Assembly: GCA_947561395.2 (NCBI GenBank)
Contig: OX387182.1
Span: forward strand, 45,439,949-45,503,948
Source: Buxus sempervirens
Lineage: Eukaryota > Streptophyta > Magnoliopsida > Buxales > Buxaceae
Length of the DNA: 64,000 bases
Reading direction: 5' to 3'
Both the position numbers and the translations under genes were made by a program. Numbering within the stretch: the first letter of the stretch is position 1; each line of letters opens with the position of its first letter. Shown here piece after piece: positions 22,260 to 33,004 of the stretch. The notes beneath the pieces are model-generated. The model was not told the origin of the DNA. It saw only the letters and a list, made by a program, of their open reading frames with translations, and searched no databases.

Positions 22260-24463
22260 CTACACCCTAGGGGGGTGTCTTCTCGTATTTTTTTTTCCTT
22301 TTTGTTTTCTTTTTTCTTCTATTTCTTTTTTCTCCCTCTCCACCTCTGTTTCTTTTTCTTTTTCTGTTCCTTCCACACATTTCCCCGACCTCGTCATGAG
22401 GTTCACCTCCTCTTGGTTCTGGTTATTGACTGCTGGAACCATGGTCGTGACTCCCTCGTTGTAATTCCATGGTACAGCTACCTCAGAATAGGCTAGTCTA
22501 GGGACATTGACCACCAACTGCTGGAGTTTGGACCGGGATGTAGGGGCCGGTCTAGGGATACTATAGGAAGCAGGGATGTTTACAACCATGGGTTGGAGTT
22601 TGGACCCATATGTGGTTGGTGGAACTGAAGAGGTGACGAATGTGGTAGTGGGGTCGAGGTTGACGACCAATGGAGCCTTTGATAGCTTGGCTGGAGTATA
22701 GGTGGGTAGACTGCAATTAAAGACCAGAGGAGGCCTTGCAATATTTATTTGGGCCATAAGAGAGGAGACCTTGTTCAGAGAGGAGCTAATGTCCTCAGCA
22801 GTATTATCATTTTTCCGAGAGACCATACTGACCTCCTCTTCTTCTTCCCCTTGGAAAAAATGGACCTTGACCGAGGTCCCTATGGGAGCTATAAGCTGAG
22901 ATGGGTCAAAGGCCCTTCTCCCAGTAGATATGGCAGTAATGGAGTTAGATGGGCTTGCCCCATTGTGGTACGGCAGAGGGTTTTGCCCAATATCATTCCC
23001 CGACGGGGCAGGTGCAGCAGTATTGAAAACCAGGGCCTTCTGGTCCAACAGGTCCTGGACCGCGTGCTTCAAAACCCAACAAGCATCTGTAAAGTGCCCT
23101 GGTGCACCCATGTGGAAGTCACAGGTGACTGTCGGATCGAAGTTCCTCCCTTTTGTGGCATTTGGGCTTGGCTCCTTCAAGGTCACATATTCCCCTTTCA
23201 GCAGAGTTGGCAGTAGTTGGGAAAGAGATACGGGTAGGGGAGTAAAGACTCGGTTCCTCCTTGCTGCTAACCAGGCCTCCTTCTCTTCCTTGGTAAAAGC
23301 CCTCCTTGGGTTTACTGGCACGGAGGGGGAGAAATTGACATTGTGTGGGGTCTGATAAGAGTGCTGGACCTGTTGGGCCTGCTGGGGTGCAGAGATGTTC
23401 ACATGGAGCGGTTTCTTGGCCGGAGGAGCCTGGACCAGGTTTACCTCTCCTTCTTTTCTGGCTCCGTTCTTCTTGAATCCAGCCCCATTCTTCTGTGCCA
23501 GGGAAGCAGAGGAATCAGATTGCCCAGTCAAAGTAGAGTAGTCTATGAGCCTCCCTGACCTTACCCCTTCCTCGATCCGGTCTGCCACCTGTACCAGGGC
23601 TGCAAAATTGGTGGTGATCTGCCCCACCAAAAGGTTGTAGAAAGGCTGCCCCAGTGTGCCCATAAACGTTGAGATCATTTCAGGTTCCAGCATAGGCGGC
23701 CTGACCTGGGAGGCGGCCTCTCTCCACCTCTTGGCATACTATCGTACAAGCTCATCTTTCCCCTTGCTCATTCTCATCATGTCGTACCGGTTTGGCACGA
23801 TCTTAGAGTTAAACTTATATTGGTCCAGGAAGGCATCTACCAAGTCCTTCCATCTTCTGATCCTTCCGTGGTCCACTGTGGAGAACCACCTCAAGGCTGA
23901 CCCTATCAAACTCCTCTGAAATAGTTGGATCAGTATGCCCTTATCCCGGCCAAATTGGCATAGGGCCCCGCAGTATAGTTTCAAGTGGCTCATAGGGCAA
24001 CCTGTGCCGTCAAATTTGTCGAAGTCCGGGCACTTGAACTTGACCGGTAGACATAAATCAGGGTACATGTACAGGTTGTCAAAGGTGGTACCCCCATAGC
24101 TGTTTCCCCCTTTATCTCCTTCAGTTCTTCCTGGATCCTCTCTATCTTGTGCAGGAGTTTCCCTTCCATCTCCTCTCTGGCTTTTTCCTTCTCCATTTCT
24201 TTTTCAGATTCTCCAGTGTTTTCCCTGATCAGGATAGGCTCAGGGACCGATTCAGAAATGGGCTCAGGCATGGGTTGAACCAAAGGCGGAATGTAGGCCT
24301 GAGGTGGTGGTGCCTGATGGGAAGTCGATGCTTGATTTTGGGCCTGGGCCTGAGCCGCCAGTAAGTCCCCTAGCATTTTGGCCAGACCGGCCACTTGCTC
24401 TTGCAGCTGAGCAAAGTCTTGAGTGGATACAGTGGCTTGAGCTTGGTTCTCTTCAGTATTCAT
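22260..24463 (-). pseudogene. Gag of outer element, broken in several places
   Basis: The likely start is the ATG at 24463 (MNTEENQ). The N-terminal part (24463-23990) has AQLQEQVAGLAKMLGDLL and a Lys/Glu-rich segment. A one-base shift near 24110 moves the gag core (KFKCPDFDKFDGTGCP, LIGSALRWFSTVD, FLDQYKFNSK) into another frame; TAG at 23739 follows LVR. The third part (23693-22260) has the knuckle-like motif CDFHMGAPGHFTDAC and ends in a Lys/Glu-rich tail. Function as for the inner gag. Confidence 0.88.
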
Positions 24464-24514
24464 TGCTCGGGCTTTGGATCTGGTCACGGGAGCAATGATT
24501 GCAAATATGTGTAC

Positions 24515-24675
24515 CTGGAGAAGGAAAATAAAAGAAACATGTCAGCTTCCATTTAATTTGAGTCACACCCCTATAAATGTAGACAAGTAGGTTAGGTGAA
24601 CACAAGTCCAGATTTATTTGTTTATTTATTTATTTATTTATTTTTATTTATTTATTTTTTTGTCTTTGTTTTCTG
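24515..24675. other. Leader of outer gag and (TTTA)n microsatellite
   Basis: A candidate splice acceptor lies at 24515-24516 on the minus strand. A TTTA repeat fills 24615-24660. The junction between the outer element and the plus-strand Tat element lies here or at the far side of the 76-bp array; neither LTR nor primer site is visible. Confidence 0.5.
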
Positions 24676-26266
24676 TTGGAATATTTTAGGGCTTCCAAGT
24701 GTCCCACAAATGTTTTGATTTGATTGATAAAAATAACCAACCAAAGGTTTCTTGGAATATTCTATGACTTCCAATTATCCCACAAATGTTTTGATTTAAT
24801 TGATAAAAATAACCAACCAAAGGCTTCTTAGAATATTCTAGGGCTTCCAAATGTCCCACAAATGTTTTGATTTGATTGATAAAAATAACCAACCAAAGGT
24901 TTCTTGGAATATTCTAAGGCTTCCAAGTGTCCCACAAATGTTTTGATTTGATTGATAAAAATAACCAACCAAAGGTTTCTTGGAATATTCTAGGGCTTCC
25001 AAGTGTCCCACAAATGTTTTGATTTGATTGATAAAAATAACCAACCAAAGGTTTCTTGGAATATTCTAGGGCTTCCAATTATCCCACAAATGTTTTGATT
25101 TGATTGATAAAAATAACCAACCAAAGGCTTCTTGGAATATTCTAGGGCTTCCAATTATCCTACAAATGTTTTGATTTGATTGATAAAAATAACCAACGAA
25201 AGGCCTCTTGGAATATTCTAGGGCTTCCAAGTGTCCCACAAATGTTTTGATTTGATTGGTAAAAATAACCAACCAAAGGTTTCTTGGAATATTCTAGGGC
25301 TTCCAAGTGTCCCACAAATTTTTTGATTTGATTGATAAAAATAACCAACCAAAGGCTTCTTGGAATATTCTAGGGCTTCCAAATGTTCCACAAATGTTTT
25401 GATTTGATTGATAAAAATAACCAACCAAAGGCCTCTTGGACTATTCTAGGGTTTCCAATTATCCCACAAATGTTTTGATTTGATTGATAAAAATAACCAC
25501 CAAAGGCTTCTTGGAATATTCTAGGGCTTCCAAGTGTCCCACAAATGTTTTGATTTGATTGATAAAAATAACCAACCAAAGGCTTCTCGGAATATTCTAG
25601 GGCTTCCAAGTGTTTCACAAATGTTTTGATTTGATTGATAAAAATAACCAACCAAAGGTTTCTTGGAATATTCTAGGGCTTCCAATTATCCCACAAATGT
25701 TTTGATTTGATTGATAAAAATAACCAACCAAAGGCTTCTTGGAATATTCTAGGGCTTCCAATTATCCCACAAATGTTTTGATTTGATTGATAAAAATAAC
25801 CAACCAAAGGCCTCTTGGAATATTCTAGGGCTTCCAAGTGTCCCACAAATGTTTTGATTTGATTGGTAAAAATAACCAACCAAAGGTTTCTTGGAATATT
25901 CTAGGGCTTCCAAGTATCCCACAAATTTTTTGATTTGATTGATAAAAATAACCAACCAAAGGCTTCTTGGAATATTCTAGGGCTTCCAAATGTTCCACAA
26001 ATGTTTTGATTTGATAGATAAAAATAACCAACCAAAGGCCTCTTGGACTATTCTAGGGTTTCCAATTATCTCACAAATGTTTTGATTTGATTGATAAAAA
26101 TAACCAACCAAAGGCTTCTTGGAATATTCTAGGGCTTCCAAGTGTCTCACAAATGTTTTGATTTGATTGATAAAAATAACCAACCAAAGGCTTCTCGGAA
26201 TATTCTAGGGCTTCCAAGTGTTTCACAAATGTTTTGATTTGATTGATAAAAATAACCAACCAAAGG
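24676..26266. repeat. 76-bp tandem array, about 21 copies
   Basis: The unit begins TTGGAATATTCTAGGGCTTC and includes ACAAATGTTTTGATTTGATT and AAAATAACCAACCAAAGG. Copies are mostly above 90% alike. A block of eight units is duplicated: 25218-25650 recurs at 25825-26258 with a 607-bp shift (7 x 76 + 75; one unit near 25497 has lost a base). The many 68-codon open stretches on the minus strand are a by-product of the period. It could belong to the outer element (arrays before gag, as in the inner element) or to the 3' region of the Tat element. Confidence 0.95.
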
Positions 26267-27973
26267 ATTCTTTTTTTTCTTGCTGAATTTTCTCAGTTTT
26301 CAAGTTCAAGAGCTTGATTGAAACATGTTTGAATTGAATTGGTATCAAAAAATATGACACCTTGGTTCCCTCTTTGAGTTTCAAAATTAGGTTAAATCCT
26401 GAAAGAATATTTTATTTTTTTTTATTTTTTTATTTTTGAAACATTTTTATATTCTCTTTGGGGTGCCTAAGGATTATCCACAGTGTTTTAGGCATTTTAT
26501 TCTGAAATTTTGGGCTAAAAAACCCATTTGCACATTTTCTACATGTATCCGGCATGAAATTCCAGATAAAGCTATGGCTTAGTGTATTCGATATAATTAG
26601 TCGGATACACGCATAGGTCTTTTTAACCGACAATATATGCCGGATATGAATAAAATTCTTCTTAACCAACCTGAGTTGTCAGTTAAGGCCGAAATGGCCC
26701 TTTTTGACTCATTTTTTCACCAGATTATGTTATTTTCATTCCCACTTGATGTTCACCTTGATTTGGCCTTTAAAACTTGCCCCAAATTGGGCTTTGACAT
26801 CATTCTTGCTAAAATTCCCAAATTCATGAGGGTACTTGTACCCACCAAAGTTATGCACCAATCCTTGGATTTTGTACCCTTGGTTGCCTCCTACATGGAC
26901 TGTGGGTAGGATGACTATTAAATTGAGTTGGAAACTCATCCTATAGGTTACACCAACCTTAGGCTGTATACATTTTTGGGAAAAATTTCATCCTAAGCAT
27001 ATGGACACCATGGCTTTTAATTCACATGAAGATGATAAAAAAATACATGGCTTTACCTTGTCACCTTGTGTTACCTTCAATATGGTATTATACCTTGGCC
27101 TGTGAAACATGCAAACGGCCTTCCCACATTTACACCCAATTCCCCAAACACAATACTGGACTTTTAGCTGAAAACGTGTTTCTCCACCTTCAAGCGTATG
27201 GTTTTTGGGTTTTGGCTTAATTGGCAACTTAGAACTCAAGTCTAGTGATGCCCAGAATCGAATCACATATCCCATTGTCATCACATCATTGACTCAAATT
27301 CTAAGGCGAATGTTTTCACTTTCGCTTTCTGAAGTATCGACCTCGGTGCGCCAAGCTACCCACATTCATGGTTCAACTTCCTACAGGTAATGGGTAGGTT
27401 GTGCAAATAGTTTAAAGTGCTCAAGTGCATTTGAAATTCAAGGTGCATTCATAACGTCCCAGCCCCTTGCCACTCTTTTTCGTAGCCATGCATACAATTC
27501 CAAGCCAAGGCATATAACATTATATTGAAAGCAAAACATAAGCAAGCAAGAGTGCCAAAGCAACCAAATATGCACACAAGTATTACATGCCCGAAAAGTA
27601 GCATACAAACATGGCATTATATTGCACAAATCACCATTAGATCATGAAAAGCATGCTTGTAAAATTCAAAACATCCCCTAAATTTCCAGATTTCATGCTA
27701 TTTTTTCATGCTCAAAGTGTATCATTTACACTCCAAATTGAAGGCCTAAAAATACAGCACTTATATGCATTGTACAAGAAGCTTTTAACCAGGGAAACGT
27801 GCTTGAAAAACCCGTAAAAACCTCTACTGAATTCTGGGTTCTATGGTCTCATTTTCATGCTCAAAGTGCCTTGTCCATGACCAAAGGTAAGGCTCTCTCG
27901 CATGTCTCCCATTGAAGTGCCGAGTAAGGCTCTCTCGCAGCCAACTGATGGAGATACGGCCGCTCTGCCCGTC
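26267..27973. other. Noncoding, probably 3' internal region of the Tat element
   Basis: No protein domain on either strand. It contains two degenerate copies of the TCGGATACA motif (26588-26637), also found in the Tat LTR and before the antisense gene, which suggests it belongs to the same element. The stretch 27895-27973 continues the antisense frame past its stop (a WLRES segment). Confidence 0.5.
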
Positions 27974-30085
27974 CTAAGCGCCATCAGGCAAGTCCTCGTA
28001 TCCCAGGAGGAGGCCAATGTCTGCAGCTGAAGGCCGGTCCAACGCTATAGTCTGCCCCACCAAAGGAATGCCAGTGATCATAACAAAATCGGAAGGATAG
28101 ATCCCAAGCTCAACGTCTGGCAAATGAAAGGATTGTGTCTCCGAGAAGTATCGCTCCATCATGGCAAAGATAAGGGGACAGTAGGCTCGGAACGAAGGGA
28201 TACAAAGAAAGTAATCAAGGTGGAACCTACCAAACTCGCGCCTCAGTGCCGGAGAAAGCGTCTGAGCCAACTCACTGAACTTCCCCCAACTGCCGCGTAG
28301 ATAGGAGGGAGGATATGGGAGTGGAACATCAGCACAAATGCATATGGAGGGGTGGCAATCCAAGCCACTAAGGAGCTCTGTATCATGAACAGACGCTTTC
28401 AACTCCATGGAGATCCCTAGGCGGAAAGCTGAAGCAATACCCTCCTGGACTGAAGCTCCAGCCCGGCCTCGGCCCCTCTCTCTGGCTCGACCTTTGCCCC
28501 TTTCTCCAACTCTACCTCCGCCTCTCTCTCGGCCTCTACCTCGACCTCGAGCAGGAGCAACAACGGGCTAAAATTCAAAAGAGATTTTGTAAAAGTTTGT
28601 TTAAAGAGAAAGAAGGGGAAGAGAAAAAAAAAAAGGAACGAGTGGTCTACCTCAGCAGAACCCTCTCTAGAACTCTCTCTGGAATCATCCAGTGGATCAG
28701 AAAGAGTGGCACTCTGATCGGAGTCAATCCGAGCTCAGGACGAAGAGGGCTAATCAGCTAGATCAACCTCCTCACGTACACGGGAGCGACTCCTAGCCAT
28801 CTACAGGAAACAGGGAAGTGTTTTAACTAACAAATTTGTGTTAAAGTGTTTATCAGAAATTTTGGTTCTAAAAATCCTAAAAGATCTCTACAATGTTTAA
28901 TCTCTCCCAATGTGTCGTGATTTTAGGAGGTGTTCTGAAAGGCAGAACAAATGTGCAAACACAAAAGAAATCAATATTGCAGTGGATCAGGGGTTAAAAC
29001 AGAAATTGCGGTTTCAGGATTTAAAGTCTTCTTCAAAGATACCAAAGTTCGGAAAATTTGGGTGATCATACGAACTGGAGAAGTAACGCACAAGGCAAAG
29101 GTCTCCCCAGGATAAGGCATGTAAAGGTCCAGGTGGCTGGAATACCACATTGATCAAAAGTGTACTAAAATCAGATCAGGCTAGTTGCAAGAAAAGGAGA
29201 AGAACAAACATAGCATTTGGATCAAATTTGAAAATGAAATCAGGTTCCCATCAAAGCATACAATTCAATATGAAATAAGCAATTCAGTTGAGGTTCACCA
29301 CCAGCAGACAATCAAATATTAAGGACTTGGAGAAATTCAGATTGGGAAGTCAAAGCCAAAAAAGAAAAAAAAATAGTATGGCATCTGAAAAATCCACTAT
29401 CATCAATGAAATGAGCAATTCAGGTGGGAGTTAGCACTAGCAAACAATTCAATATCCTTACATAGGCTTGCAAACAAGTTGCAAAGATTATCAAAACTAC
29501 AAGCTCTAGTTCTTGAATGTGCATTGAGAAATCTAACATAGCAAAAAGAAAAAAATTTCCACTCACTGATGTTGTTTGCTCGGTAAGAACAGTGAAAAAA
29601 TGGGCAGCTGGTTACAAAGGCCAAATCCAATCAACAATAATCCAGGCAGATCATAGCATGTTGTATAGATAAAATTAGAGCAAAGAAAAAACATGCATGA
29701 ATGTGGCAATTTGGTGTAAGCTATGAAAAAAAAACATGCTCGATTGTGCCAAGTTGTACTTACTGGTTGAGTGGCAATGGAGAAAGGAGCACTTGATTGC
29801 AAGCAAGGAAGCTCGGATTGCCAAAGCTAAGGTGAACTCCCCGGAGTTTGTGCGATGACATTAAGCAATGAACCATCAGCAGGAAGTGAAAATGGCTGAA
29901 ATAAGGGCTTTGTCACAATAGTAAGCAGGTGGTCGCCGGAGTTAACGGTAGCCACCGGAATCCAAAGAAGTTGCCGAAGACGATGGTCGATCGCCGGAGA
30001 TCTCAGAAGCAAGCCGGAGTAAGCGTCTGTTGTCGAAGAAGAAGAAAAGAGTGTCCGGGGTTTGCAATGGGAGAAGAAGAAAAGA
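27974..30085 (-). pseudogene. Antisense plant-mobile-domain-like gene with two introns, broken
   Basis: It reads opposite to its host element. A TATA-like box (30113-30119) precedes a CT-rich leader. A donor CCA/GTAAGTAC at 29763 and an acceptor TTTCCTGTAG at 28801 frame a 963-bp leader intron; ATG is at 28800-28798 right after it. Exon 2 (28800-28651) encodes MARSRSRVREEVDLAD and has two stops (TAG near 28750, TGA near 28738). A second intron, 28650-28568 (83 bp, GTAGAC...TTTTAG), joins in phase to exon 3, which has an Arg/Gly-rich stretch and then a domain with SLSPALRREFGRFHLDYF-like and ELGIYPSDFVMITGIPLVG segments, resembling the plant mobile domain family. It ends at TAG 27974. The molecular function is unknown; TSS and splicing are inferred. 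Confidence 0.65.
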
Positions 30086-30111
30086 AGGTGAAGAGTCACG
30101 GTCGCGCGCGA

Positions 30112-30120
30112 CTAATATAA
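30112..30120 (-). promoter_or_regulatory. TATA-like box of the antisense gene
   Basis: The minus strand reads TTATATTAG. Just upstream lie palindrome halves TTGTATCCGAC (30131-30190), the same motif as in the U3 of the adjacent LTR. A CT-rich leader begins about 30 nt downstream. Confidence 0.5.
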
Positions 30121-30698
30121 CCTAGTGTATCAAACAGATCACGTCGGATACAAATGAGGGCTTTCTTATCCGACCAAATACGTCGGATACAAAAGAAAAA
30201 CAGAAAAAAAAAGAGAAAAAGAAAAGAAAAAGAGAAAAAAGAGGAAAAAAGAAAAAGAAAAAGACAAAAAAGGGAAAAAGAAAAAAAAAGGGGAAAAAGG
30301 GAAAAAATGTGTGGCTTGCTGGAAAATCTACTATTTTCAAAAAAAACCTATTTTTGGCTTAAAATCCACTTCATAGCCACGAGAGCTCAGTGGAATTTAA
30401 GACAACTTGGAGAAATGTGTTGGTCAAAAGGAAAATATTCATTCAATTTTAAACATGGTTTGATGAAAAAAACTGTTTTTCAAAAATCTTATTTTGGGTT
30501 TAAAATCCATTTCATAGCCACGAGAGCTCAGTGGAATTTAAGACAAATTAGAGAAATGCCCCCTTCAAATTAGGGCTTTTTGGCAAATCTTTACCCAAAA
30601 TTATTTTGCAAAATTAAATTGAACCAAGCAAATCATGGTTAAGGAAGCGCAATTTGGGCTTGTCTAATCTTTGCAGCTCATTGCTCTGAAATTTTCTC
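30121..30698. other. 3' noncoding region with duplicated 57-bp segment
   Basis: Palindromic TCGGATACA copies lie at 30131-30190, then an A/G-rich run of over 100 bp (30195-30305), then two near-identical 57-bp direct repeats at 30361-30417 and 30502-30558 (each with TTCATAGCCACGAGAGCTCA). The long Lys/Arg open stretch over the purine run is low complexity, not a gene. Confidence 0.75.
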
Positions 30699-30711
30699 AA
30701 AGAGGGGCAGT
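30699..30711 (+). other. Polypurine tract of plus-strand Tat element
   Basis: AAAGAGGGGCAGT directly precedes TGTAGACATCC. It is identical over 12 bases to the tract of the inner Ogre-like element, in the opposite orientation. Confidence 0.85.
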
Positions 30712-30816
30712 TGTAGACATCCCAAAATTGCGCTGATAAAATAATGAATAATTGGCCAAAACATTAAAAAATAGTTTGTTTTCTTGTAGCCAATGCAAAA
30801 TTTCGGATTGGAACAT

Positions 30817-30968
30817 TTTCCCTTGTATCCGACACAAATCGTCGGATACAAGCAAGGATGTTTATATCTGACACAAGTCGTCGGATACAAGTAGACATAA
30901 GTGTATCTGACAAAATGTGTCGGATACAAATATGTGCCTTTATGTCCGACCTGAGGTGTCGGATATAA
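30817..30968. repeat. Palindromic TTGTATCCGAC...GTCGGATACAA array in U3
   Basis: Four inverted units of about 32-40 bp, each a CCGAC arm facing a GTCGGATA arm, end 160 bp before the TATA box. The arms are degenerate (ATCTGAC, GTCCGAC) but the symmetry is kept. Confidence 0.85.
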
Positions 30969-31143
30969 GGTTTTTGCTCAAAATTGGGGTTTTCCGAAAG
31001 TTTTCACTTTTTACCATCATATCCCTTGTTTAAGGAATGGAAATCTCGGAAATAACCCTAGGGTTAAGTGTGGAGGATTCTAGACATCATTTTGTGTCTA
31101 GCATTAGGGTTCCCCCTAACCCTAGCCTTTGCCTATAAATAGG

Positions 31144-33004
31144 AGGCCTCTCCTCAAGTAAATGGCCAAGAATTTTTGAGAAGAATTGGAGATTGAAGAG
31201 CTCCAAGAGAAGAAGGGAAACCTCTGCCCCATTGCTTCCAACACCCCCAGGTAAGCCTAAAACCCCTTTTCCTTTATGTTCTTAAATTCTAGAAATAGAT
31301 ATTTCTTCTACCTTTCTGTAGAATAATGGCCTATTGATTGTGTATGCAACCCCTTTCCCTACTCAAAGTACCTCGAGACTCCCTCTAGCCGTAAAACGTG
31401 GAGAGGAATCTAGGAGAAACGAGACTGGGAATTGATCCTTAGTTATAGAACCCTTTTGATTGGCTTTTTGATTCTATGAAAACTGTTTCATACTCAAAGT
31501 ACCCCAAGACTATCTCGAAGAACCGTAAAACGGGGAGAGAGAACTAAGGGAAACGAGAATGGAACGGAACCCTAGGTTTTTTAGAACCTCATTTGATTGA
31601 TATGAATGCTATATGTTGTTATGTATGTGTTGAAGAGTTAATTTGTACACATGCACATATTGCACTCGTTTTGTCGGAATTGACTTGTATTTGGGATCTA
31701 TTGCATTCATTATGATAGATCTGAATTAAATAGCCCCAAGCATTTCTGGGATATTTCTTATTGATTTCAAACAAGTTTATTTCAAGTATTGAAGACCTCT
31801 AGGTCTAACCTCTTGGTTTTGGGCATTTTTGCTCCACTTTAGGGTTTTTGGCATATTCTTTTCAATCGAAGAGGATGGTGAGCCAATTCCGTGCCCTATT
31901 TTCTCCTCGAGGTTTTTCAATACCTTTTGAAATGATCTTGATTTATATTGCTCGGATTACACACACTTGATCACGGTTTTAGATTGATTTTACTTAAAAA
32001 TGGCAAAACTGGACAACATCTGTACCCTAACTTCGGACACTCATAACTTCATCGTCCAGATGAATTTTGGAGTTATTCAAAAGCCATGGGAAAGATGAGG
32101 CTGTCTAGTTCATGTCTGTAAAATTTCATCAATTTTTATGGCGTGTATTTTTGACACCATTCAGTTGAAGTTGATAGGTCAGTTCAGGCCAGATTGCTGA
32201 ACCTGTCACTTTGACCGAGCGCCATGTGTTCGTTTTAAGTCCGATTTGAGTGATTTCTATTTCTGGATTCTCCTTTGTGAGTCTAATTTTAAATCCAGTT
32301 GGTTTCACAATTTTTTTTATTTCATTTTTGTCATGGGTAAATGATTTACTCAAAACTGCTCAACAGCATATTTTTGGGTTAATCTGTGATCTTCGGGGCC
32401 TGTTCGGAAGGTCACCCAAGGCATATCCGGATGAATTTTTGTATGAGGCTAGTTTCATTTGAAAGATGGCTCTACATACTTTATTCATGCAAAAATTCAC
32501 GGATTTATATGGAGCCAATTCTTCCAAATGAATTTCCAAAGTTGCCCACTTGTTACTTTTACCGATTTCCAATAGCAGATTCCAAAGGAGCATAACTCCT
32601 AAGGTTTTTACCGGATTTGATTGAAAATTTGCATGAGTCTTCTATTTATCATAATATTTCAAATGGATTTGGTTTGATTCAATTTAAATTAGATTTGAAT
32701 GATTTCAAGACAAATGGCTCTATTTTTTACCAAAATTTCTGGATTTGTCTCAACTTGGTTTTGTTCAAGTTTTGCTTTGATTTCCATTTAATGGTGATAT
32801 CTCAGAAGTGATACTAACATAAAAGAGGATCTGGAATTCATTGGATTTCTCATGTAGAAATATCATACATTTGTTTAATCCTTTTTCAAGGTTTTTGATT
32901 ATTTTAGCAAGTTTTCTTATTTTTGAGCATGAACAACACTTGGCTACCACCTTGTGTGGGTGAATGGGGGTGCCTAACACCTTCTCCCATTCATAATCTA
33001 ATCT
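31144..33004 (+). other. R-U5 of Tat LTR up to the copia insertion
   Basis: No coding potential. It contains two imperfect repeats with CGTAAAACG(T/G)GGAGAG (31390-31410 and 31510-31530) and several CTCATAACTTC-type stretches (32040, 32590) that resemble the U3 repeats of the Ogre-like LTRs. Confidence 0.55.

Larger units (their letters stand above)
1..24600 (-). mobile_element. Outer Ogre-like Ty3/gypsy element, broken and interrupted
   Basis: Minus-strand gag, protease, RT and RNase H run from 24463 down to 19105 and resume at 354 down to 1. The window starts inside the second RNase H domain, so integrase and the 3' LTR lie outside. The interruption is the inner element at 355-19104, flanked by GCCAC at 350-354 and 19105-19109; the RNase H reading frame picks up in phase on the other side. 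The copy is dead: in-frame stops at 23739, 20755, 19474, 19223, 309 and 174, plus several frameshifts. It is related to the inner element but clearly diverged. No 5' LTR or primer site was found to the right of gag, so the right boundary is approximate. Confidence 0.85.

Noticed and set aside
24686..26259. A dozen similar 62-93-codon open stretches on the minus strand
   Set aside because: They follow the 76-bp repeat period and shift frame from unit to unit; they are a by-product of the tandem array.
24676..26266. Array viewed as a possible CRISPR
   Set aside because: Units are contiguous, without unique spacers, and the sequence is plant nuclear DNA.
26637..26939. Opposed 90- and 67-codon open stretches
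   Set aside because: Both strands open over the same AT-rich DNA; no motif, no start context, no family resemblance.
27340..27370. GGTGCGCCAAGCTACC as primer site and LTR start of the outer element
   Set aside because: It resembles the CGCCAAGC next to the inner LTR, but no TG terminus follows and the upstream bases do not match a tRNA 3' end.
29827..30099. 90-codon minus-strand open stretch
   Set aside because: It coincides with the CT-rich leader of the antisense gene, upstream of its intron; more likely untranslated.
30154..30573. 139-codon plus-strand open stretch rich in Lys and Glu
   Set aside because: It arises from an A/G-rich run and two direct repeats in the 3' noncoding region.
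32941..33004. CTACCACC at 32945-32952 as the left target copy of the LTR ending at 44122
   Set aside because: The sequence on both sides is continuous Tat LTR, as shown by the homologous minus-strand copy at 46090-46190.
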